Shown: in pieces, positions 23,387 to 27,125 of the stretch
Layout: each line of letters starts with the position of its first letter
Position numbering within the stretch: the stretch's first letter is position 1
Virus record (IMG/VR): IMGVR_UViG_3300037488_000854
Coordinates: 1-27,125 of that record
Source of the DNA: a virus
Strand: one strand, 5' to 3'
DNA: 27,125 nt
The notes under the pieces: generated by a model
The model's database searches: none
What the model was told of the DNA's origin: nothing
Seen by the model: only the letters and a program-made list of their open reading frames with translations
Program-made: the position numbers and the translations under genes

Positions 23387-23989
23387 ATGCAAATAAAAAA
23401 ACATAGAACTAGAGAAGAGAACGAAGCCCTTCTTAAAGAAAGAAAAAAGATAGTTCATGATACGTCTTCAATGGTCGAGCCAAGAAAAAGAGAAAGGATT
23501 CAAAGATTTGCTCCAATAAATGATATTTTAAAATACTATCGAGTTGTAAGATTCTACACCATGAAAAAGTATCAAATATCTCACTTTGATTTAGAATTTC
23601 TATTCTTCTTTTATTCAGAACAATTATTCAGTAGAAAAGAATTAATGAAAGTGTCTTCTGTATATGGATTTAATGATGAAAAATTTAGAGGTCTTTATAA
23701 AGATGGTTGGTTCATAAAATGGAGAGAACATGCTGGAGGTCGTCAAGCAGCTCTATACGAACTTTCTCACAAAGCTAAAATGATGATAGCTGACTTCTAT
23801 AAACATTTAGACGGAACATTACCTATTCCTACAAATGAAGATGGCTGCTGTATATTTAATAAAGCAGCCATCAAAAGTGAAAAATTACTAGCTGATCATA
23901 TTGTTTTAATGAACAGCAAAAATAAAGCTAAAGTACAAGAGCAAGATCTCGTTGAGAAATCAACCTTAAAGTTTCGCCGGAAATCGTAA
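23387..23989 (+). CDS. Winged-helix-like regulator, 200 aa
   Basis: The only rightward gene. After a very basic N-terminus (1-38), a MarR-like winged-helix layout can be traced: YQISHFDLEFLFFFYSEQLF (about 62-81) as first helices, SRKELMKVSSVYGFNDEKFR (82-101) as the helix-turn-helix, GWFIKWREHAGGRQAALYEL (107-126) as the wing, and SHKAKMMIADFYKHL (127-141) as the dimer-type helix. This is the MarR order of helices, recognition helix, hairpin and 'T.kG' helix. It probably binds DNA and may control the shared divergent promoter region. The tail (about 180-200) is basic and is encoded in sequence that overlaps the end of the GroES gene on the other strand. Specific targets unknown. Confidence 0.6.
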   Translation: MQIKKHRTREENEALLKERKKIVHDTSSMVEPRKRERIQRFAPINDILKYYRVVRFYTMKKYQISHFDLEFLFFFYSEQLFSRKELMKVSSVYGFNDEKFRGLYKDGWFIKWREHAGGRQAALYELSHKAKMMIADFYKHLDGTLPIPTNEDGCCIFNKAAIKSEKLLADHIVLMNSKNKAKVQEQDLVEKSTLKFRRKS

Positions 23990-24200
23990 GGTTATGTCCC
24001 TGAATACTATCGAATATAATTTTCGATCCCACTTCAAGTTTGTCTTTATATTCAACAGCGTGACCCACTAAAACAATCTCGGCTTCCTTCCAATTGTTCG
24101 ATGCCTTCTTTGCGTCCGTCTGTTGGAATTGACCTTTAACTCGTTCGACTTTTAGTTCCGGAGTTTCTCTGATTAAAATGTATGTTCCTATTGCTATCAT
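23928..24200 (-). CDS. groES: Co-chaperonin GroES, phage-encoded, 90 aa
   Basis: The GroES core is clear: EAEIVLVG (39-46) fits 'RGEVLAVG', LEVGSKIIFD (55-64) fits 'VKVGDIVIFN', and ISGETLRLISQRDLALVL (73-90) fits 'iDneevLimsesDILAiV'. Length is close to the usual 95-97. The mobile loop region (about 16-33) reads KVERVKGQFQQTDAKKAS where bacterial GroES has GGIVLTG, so the hydrophobic triplet that docks on GroEL is not recognisable. Its ATG overlaps the groEL stop (TAATG), so the two are made together. The gene order, groEL first, is opposite to the usual bacterial groES-groEL operon. Its 3' end overlaps the regulator gene on the other strand. Confidence 0.8.
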   Translation of the reverse strand: MIAIGTYILIRETPELKVERVKGQFQQTDAKKASNNWKEAEIVLVGHAVEYKDKLEVGSKIIFDSIQGHNLTISGETLRLISQRDLALVL

Positions 24201-25837
24201 TATTCCCTGATGTTACTAATTACCGCAGCAGTCGACATTATCGTCCCTGCCACACTCACTGCATTCTTTAATGCGTTTCTAGTTACTTTCGTTGCGTCAA
24301 TAACACCCATTTCTTCCATCATACCAAACTCCCTAGTCTTAGCGTTGTATCCAAAGCCGTTTGTTTTAGCGTCCGCTATCGTTGGAACAATCTTAGTTAC
24401 ATCAACTCCAGTATTTCTTACGATAGTTAAGAATGGTGCTTGAAGTGCTTCATTCAGTATGTCAAAAGCTGCCATTTTATTTACGTCATTAGAATCGCAC
24501 GTAATCGCTTTCAGTGAGTTAATAAGTGCAATACCACCTCCAGGAGAAATACCAAATTCAATCGCTGACTTAACAGCAAAAACAGCATCCTCAATTCTAT
24601 CTAGAAGTTCCTTTTGTTCAACTTGTGAGTTAGCCCCGACGAAAATAACTCCAACCCCCCCTGAGATATTAGCAATACGTTCATTTAGATTTTTCTTATC
24701 GATGTAAGAATTTGTATGTTTAAGCATTTCTTTTAAATCAGAAACATGTTGTGGTATTCTGTCTACGAATGGAACTAACTCATCATATTCATTTCCGTCT
24801 GCGTCTTCTTTAATTATTACTTGGTCACTCGTATCTCTAACTATAACTGTATAATCCTTCCCTACAACAATCTTTTTAGCTAATCCTAAATCAGCAATCG
24901 AAAGTCCTTGCAAATTATCTCCAGTCTTTTCATTAACAAATGTAGCGTTTAATGCAATACCTAAGTCGTTCATTAAGTCATCCTTAGCATATCCAAATCC
25001 AGGAGGTATAATAACGCAAGCTTTCAGCCCGTTCTCGCGAATGTTCTTGTTTAAGGTAAATAATGCTTCAGGACTAAGTGTTCCGATAATCAATATAGAC
25101 CCGTTTTCACTCATTATATGTTGCAACATTGGCACAAGAACGCTAATATCTTTAATTTCTGTGTCAGTAACTAGTATATAGGAATTTTCAAGGATACACT
25201 CTTGAGTCTTCTGATTATTGACCATAACGTTGCTCACCCAACCTCTTTCAACTTTGATTCCGTTAGTGATCTTTGTGTATGTTTCTGATGACGGACTGTC
25301 TTCGATAGTTACATGTTTTACTTTATCATAAACTCCAGCTACTAGTTTACCGATTTTTGTATCGTTATTTGATGCGATTATAGCTATATTTAAAGTTCTC
25401 TTTTTGGTGATTTTTAAAGATGTTCTTTCAAGTTCTGCTTCTAGTTCGAGTGTATATTCATTTATAAAACGAATAATTTCACTCATATTATATTTTAAAT
25501 CTTCATACGATTCAGCAGCTTCTAGTAATGCCTGAACTAAACAAATTGTCGTTGTTGTACCATCACCTGATGCTGTTACTGAAGCTTCAGCAGCTGACTT
25601 TACCATTGTAGCTGCAAGATCCTCTACAGCGTCTAAAAGATTTACAGACCTTGCAATACTAATGCCATCTTTTGAAATTTTTAAACCTCCAACAATATTC
25701 GCATCTTCTATTAAAGTAGTCCTACCCATCGGTCCGAGTGAAGAACACACTACCTTTGCTATTTTATCAATTCCACTCTTTAATTTTTTTCTTGCTTCAT
25801 CGTCAAAAACGATGTTTTTTGGGATTCTTCCTGCCAT
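24200..25837 (-). CDS. groEL: Chaperonin GroEL, phage-encoded, 545 aa
   Basis: A full-length chaperonin subunit, alignable to E. coli GroEL from end to end. Nucleotide-site motifs are kept: LGPMGR (34-39), SKDGIS (55-60), GDGTTTT (91-97), RIEDA (414-418, holding the Asp that matches E. coli D398) and GVIDATKVTR (511-520). The apical domain (about 190-375) is the most divergent: RGWVSNVM stands where GroEL has RGYLSPYF, and PPGFGYAKDD replaces APGFGDRRK. The protein ends at SNIRE, without the GGM-repeat tail. It probably forms a folding chamber for phage proteins with the adjacent GroES; whether it makes a single or double ring cannot be told. It has its own promoter. Confidence 0.93.
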   Translation of the reverse strand: MAGRIPKNIVFDDEARKKLKSGIDKIAKVVCSSLGPMGRTTLIEDANIVGGLKISKDGISIARSVNLLDAVEDLAATMVKSAAEASVTASGDGTTTTICLVQALLEAAESYEDLKYNMSEIIRFINEYTLELEAELERTSLKITKKRTLNIAIIASNNDTKIGKLVAGVYDKVKHVTIEDSPSSETYTKITNGIKVERGWVSNVMVNNQKTQECILENSYILVTDTEIKDISVLVPMLQHIMSENGSILIIGTLSPEALFTLNKNIRENGLKACVIIPPGFGYAKDDLMNDLGIALNATFVNEKTGDNLQGLSIADLGLAKKIVVGKDYTVIVRDTSDQVIIKEDADGNEYDELVPFVDRIPQHVSDLKEMLKHTNSYIDKKNLNERIANISGGVGVIFVGANSQVEQKELLDRIEDAVFAVKSAIEFGISPGGGIALINSLKAITCDSNDVNKMAAFDILNEALQAPFLTIVRNTGVDVTKIVPTIADAKTNGFGYNAKTREFGMMEEMGVIDATKVTRNALKNAVSVAGTIMSTAAVISNIRE

Positions 25838-25863
25838 TCTTATTGATTTAATTAAATTTTATA

Positions 25864-25871
25864 CAAATATA
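25864..25871 (-). promoter_or_regulatory. Promoter -7 box of the chaperonin operon
   Basis: Exact TATATTTG on the minus strand, 26 bases before ATG at 25837. The -33 region has only CTTA at 19 bases. A 15-base stretch (25864-25878) is identical to one at 15653-15667. Confidence 0.55.
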
Positions 25872-25918
25872 GTAATTATTTATATGTATTTAAGTAGTTT
25901 TTGACGCTATTTCAGTTA

Positions 25919-25942
25919 ATAAAGCTTTTTGATAAGCTTTAT
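25919..25942. terminator. Hairpin between DUF3310-like gene and groEL, weak terminator
   Basis: Perfect 9-bp inverted repeat ATAAAGCTT / AAGCTTTAT with a 6-base loop, just past the stop at 25950. No T-run follows on the minus strand, so termination may be weak; it could also be an RNA-processing or operator site. Confidence 0.45.
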
Positions 25943-25949
25943 GTGCATC

Positions 25950-26374
25950 TTATTTACTTTCGTTAATCCATAACTCAATTACATGAATCGACTTCTTAAG
26001 GTCTGATTCAAATTCTCCTTTCTTTTCGGATCTCTCCAACCTTTTAATCACATCAAAAAGATATGGATTCCACCCTCTTTCTTTCGCTATCTTGTAAAGA
26101 GACCCTTTGTCATTGTTGTAATGACTCGGTGTTTTATTAATTGGCTCTACAAAAGAATTGTCTATTTTACCTAGTTTTTCTTTAACCATTTCTTTCGGAT
26201 AAGAAAGTAAAATACCTCCAGGAAATTCAATTATGTATGTACCTATTGTGTAAATGTAATTTATTATCATCCCTACTTGACCGACCATTTCTTCATGCAA
26301 TCTAACGTAAGGGATTAATTCATTTCCTACAAATTTAAATCCTTGAATTTTTTGCCTATTAAGTCTTCTGTCAT
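25950..26374 (-). CDS. DUF3310-like protein with apparent frameshift, about 141 aa
   Basis: The ATG at 26374 overlaps the upstream stop (ATGA) and encodes MTEDLIGKK, then leaves frame in an A6 run (26348-26353) and meets a stop 21 bases later. With one more A, or a -1 shift, it continues as IQGFKFVGNELIPYVRLHEE and through to 25950. The uninterrupted part in the second frame could start only at a TTG at 26300 (116 aa). The first part resembles a 'GKkvrGFKF...GxvGxIxxY...YP' domain. The second part has NKTPSHYNN and KRLERSEKKGEFESDLKKS, the DUF3310 pattern of phage proteins sometimes annotated as nucleotide kinase without firm proof. The break may be a sequencing error, programmed or real decay. 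Confidence 0.6.
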
Positions 26375-26568
26375 AATTTAATTACATTTTTAATTTTTAC
26401 TCGTTTCTGTTTTATTTTGTTTGGGCGACGATTTCGCTTCGTCTTCTTAAAGTTATTCTTATTGATCCTACTCGACTGTTCTTTCTGGAATACTAAATTC
26501 TGTTCGTGAACTCCTACTGAAGTCGAACACGAAGTTAGTAAAACCGTCAGAAATACAATTAGTCGCAT
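26371..26568 (-). CDS. Small predicted lipoprotein, 65 aa
   Basis: The N-terminus MRLIVFLTVLLTSCS is a lipoprotein signal with a lipobox Leu-Thr-Ser-Cys (C14). The mature part is short and strongly basic (KNNFKKTKRNRRPNKIKQKR). It would sit in the periplasm, anchored to a membrane. Phage lipoproteins of this size act as outer spanins or superinfection-exclusion factors; its place away from the lysis cluster favours the second or an unknown role. It overlaps its upstream gene by 10 bases and its downstream gene by ATGA. Confidence 0.6.
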   Translation of the reverse strand: MRLIVFLTVLLTSCSTSVGVHEQNLVFQKEQSSRINKNNFKKTKRNRRPNKIKQKRVKIKNVIKL

Positions 26569-26696
26569 ATCACCAGGTATGGAACTCCGTCAAGAGTTTT
26601 TACAGTTCCGCTTAAAGCAAGCTCGTTTATCTGCTCGACAGTCGTTCCGTTCTGCTGCATTAAGTTAATCGTGCACTCCATGTAGATTAGTTTCAT
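26559..26696 (-). CDS. 45-aa hypothetical protein
   Basis: The protein starts MKLIYMECTINLMQQNGTTV and continues with EQINELALSGTVKTLDGVPY and LVICD. It looks like a small alpha-beta unit, with a possible helix-turn-helix-like 'TVEQINELALSG'. ATG overlaps the upstream stop (ATGA) and its end overlaps the lipoprotein start by 10 bases, both typical of this operon. I do not recognise a family. Confidence 0.55.
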   Translation of the reverse strand: MKLIYMECTINLMQQNGTTVEQINELALSGTVKTLDGVPYLVICD

Positions 26697-26965
26697 TTTA
26701 TTGAATTTTGCGAAATATTATTCGTATTACGCTGATTATTAAGTTTGTCAATTTCTCTAATTAAATCTGCAATCTGTCGGCACTTATGCTTTATAGCGTC
26801 AGTCTCGTCAACAACTTTACATTGAAGTCCAGCATGACTCATATGGATCTCTGAATACAGTAAGTTCTCAGACTGGATCTCTATCTCCATGAATCCGTTC
26901 TTCAGTAGTTTCCCCCAGTAAGGGTGTTTTATTGTGTATGTGTCCATTATAAATTCATTTAACAT
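26693..26965 (-). CDS. Hypothetical protein, 90 aa
   Basis: I do not recognise it. MDTYTIKHPYWGKLLKNGFM (7-26) is followed by EIEIQSENLLYSEIHMSHAG (27-46), a beta-rich half, and a charged helix (KHKCRQIADLIREIDKLNNQ). The start may be ATG 26965 or the in-frame ATG 26947; the first is closer to the upstream stop. Soluble, no signal. Confidence 0.5.
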   Translation of the reverse strand: MLNEFIMDTYTIKHPYWGKLLKNGFMEIEIQSENLLYSEIHMSHAGLQCKVVDETDAIKHKCRQIADLIREIDKLNNQRNTNNISQNSIK

Positions 26966-26967
26966 AT

Positions 26968-27125
26968 TTATAATTCAGTAGCTTCTTTGATTAATTTTTC
27001 TGCTTCATATATTAATTCGGTAATTTGAAGTTTATCATTAGGGGCTGTGAAACATAATTTTAACAACATTTCAAACATTTCAGGTCCTTTAGAAATTAGT
27101 AAAGCATTTGCTTTAGCTTGTTCGT
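26968..27125 (-). CDS. Partial hypothetical protein, C-terminal 52 aa
   Basis: The frame is open to the right edge; only the end is in the window. It is helical, with ALLISKGPEMFEMLLKLCF and KLQITELIYEAEKLIKEATE. The style is that of short conserved phage proteins of unknown function. Its stop is two bases before the next ATG. Confidence 0.5.
   Translation of the reverse strand, partial: EQAKANALLISKGPEMFEMLLKLCFTAPNDKLQITELIYEAEKLIKEATEL

Noticed and set aside
23351-23458. Longer start for the beta-helix fibre at 23458
   Set aside because: It would run through the divergent promoters and antisense to the first 24 codons of the regulator; ATG 23350 fits the promoter.
24210-25904. Rightward open frames inside groEL (24210-24443, 24459-24707, 25662-25904)
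   Set aside because: They are shadows of the conserved chaperonin reading frame and have no start context or recognisable motif.
1-27125. tRNA genes, CRISPR arrays, insertion sequences, integrase or attachment sites
   Set aside because: None was seen on reading both strands; no regularly spaced repeats, transposase motifs or tyrosine/serine recombinase motifs were found.

Overview
This window is a low-GC segment of a tailed-phage genome, almost certainly from a phage of a Bacteroidetes host, probably a flavobacterium-like one. Two things point there. First, the promoters match the Bacteroidetes sigma-A pattern (TAnnTTTG at -7, TTTG or a near match about 18-20 bases upstream), and genes start behind A-rich leaders without a Shine-Dalgarno sequence. 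Second, the head and neck proteins resemble those of crAss-like and related podoviruses: an 810-residue portal with a long C-terminal coiled coil, a large terminase, a small ring protein with an 'RGYISPEEF' motif, and a giant neck/tail protein with an N-terminal 'QGRMDKDSDERL' motif. The crAss-like placement is inferred from remembered family features, not from a search. No integrase, replication gene, tRNA or CRISPR array is visible.

All genes but one are on the minus strand, so transcription runs right to left. From right to left: (1) 27125-25950, small accessory genes (partial gene, 90 aa, 45 aa, a 65-aa lipoprotein, and a DUF3310-like gene broken by an apparent frameshift). (2) 25871-23928, a phage chaperonin operon, GroEL then GroES, with its own promoter. 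(3) 23387-23989 on the plus strand, the only rightward gene, a winged-helix-like regulator divergent from the next operon. (4) 23350-18457, fibre and adhesin genes: a beta-helix-like fibre, small basic proteins, a fibre with a duplicated domain and a LamG-like lectin. (5) 18460-15665, a tightly overlapping lysis region: a permuted NlpC/P60 enzyme, several small membrane proteins, a WSxxC-type peptidoglycan-active protein and a small fibre-like protein, ended by a terminator. (6) 15595-1, packaging and virion genes: two small conserved proteins, a tandem GroES-like protein, a small helical protein (possible small terminase), large terminase, portal, scaffold-like protein, major capsid, a strong terminator, head accessory and decoration proteins, ring proteins, and the giant neck/tail protein that runs off the left edge.

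Genes within each block are joined by ATGA, TAATG or TTGA overlaps, which suggests translational coupling. These overlaps also reveal several microgenes of 34-46 codons. The most notable content is chaperone-related: a GroEL without the GGM tail, a GroES whose mobile loop lacks the usual IVL-type triplet, and a separate protein with two GroES-like folds inside the packaging operon. Two compact regulatory arrangements also stand out: a 36-bp divergent intergenic region with symmetric, apparently leaderless promoters, and places where a promoter -33 box lies inside the terminator of the preceding operon.
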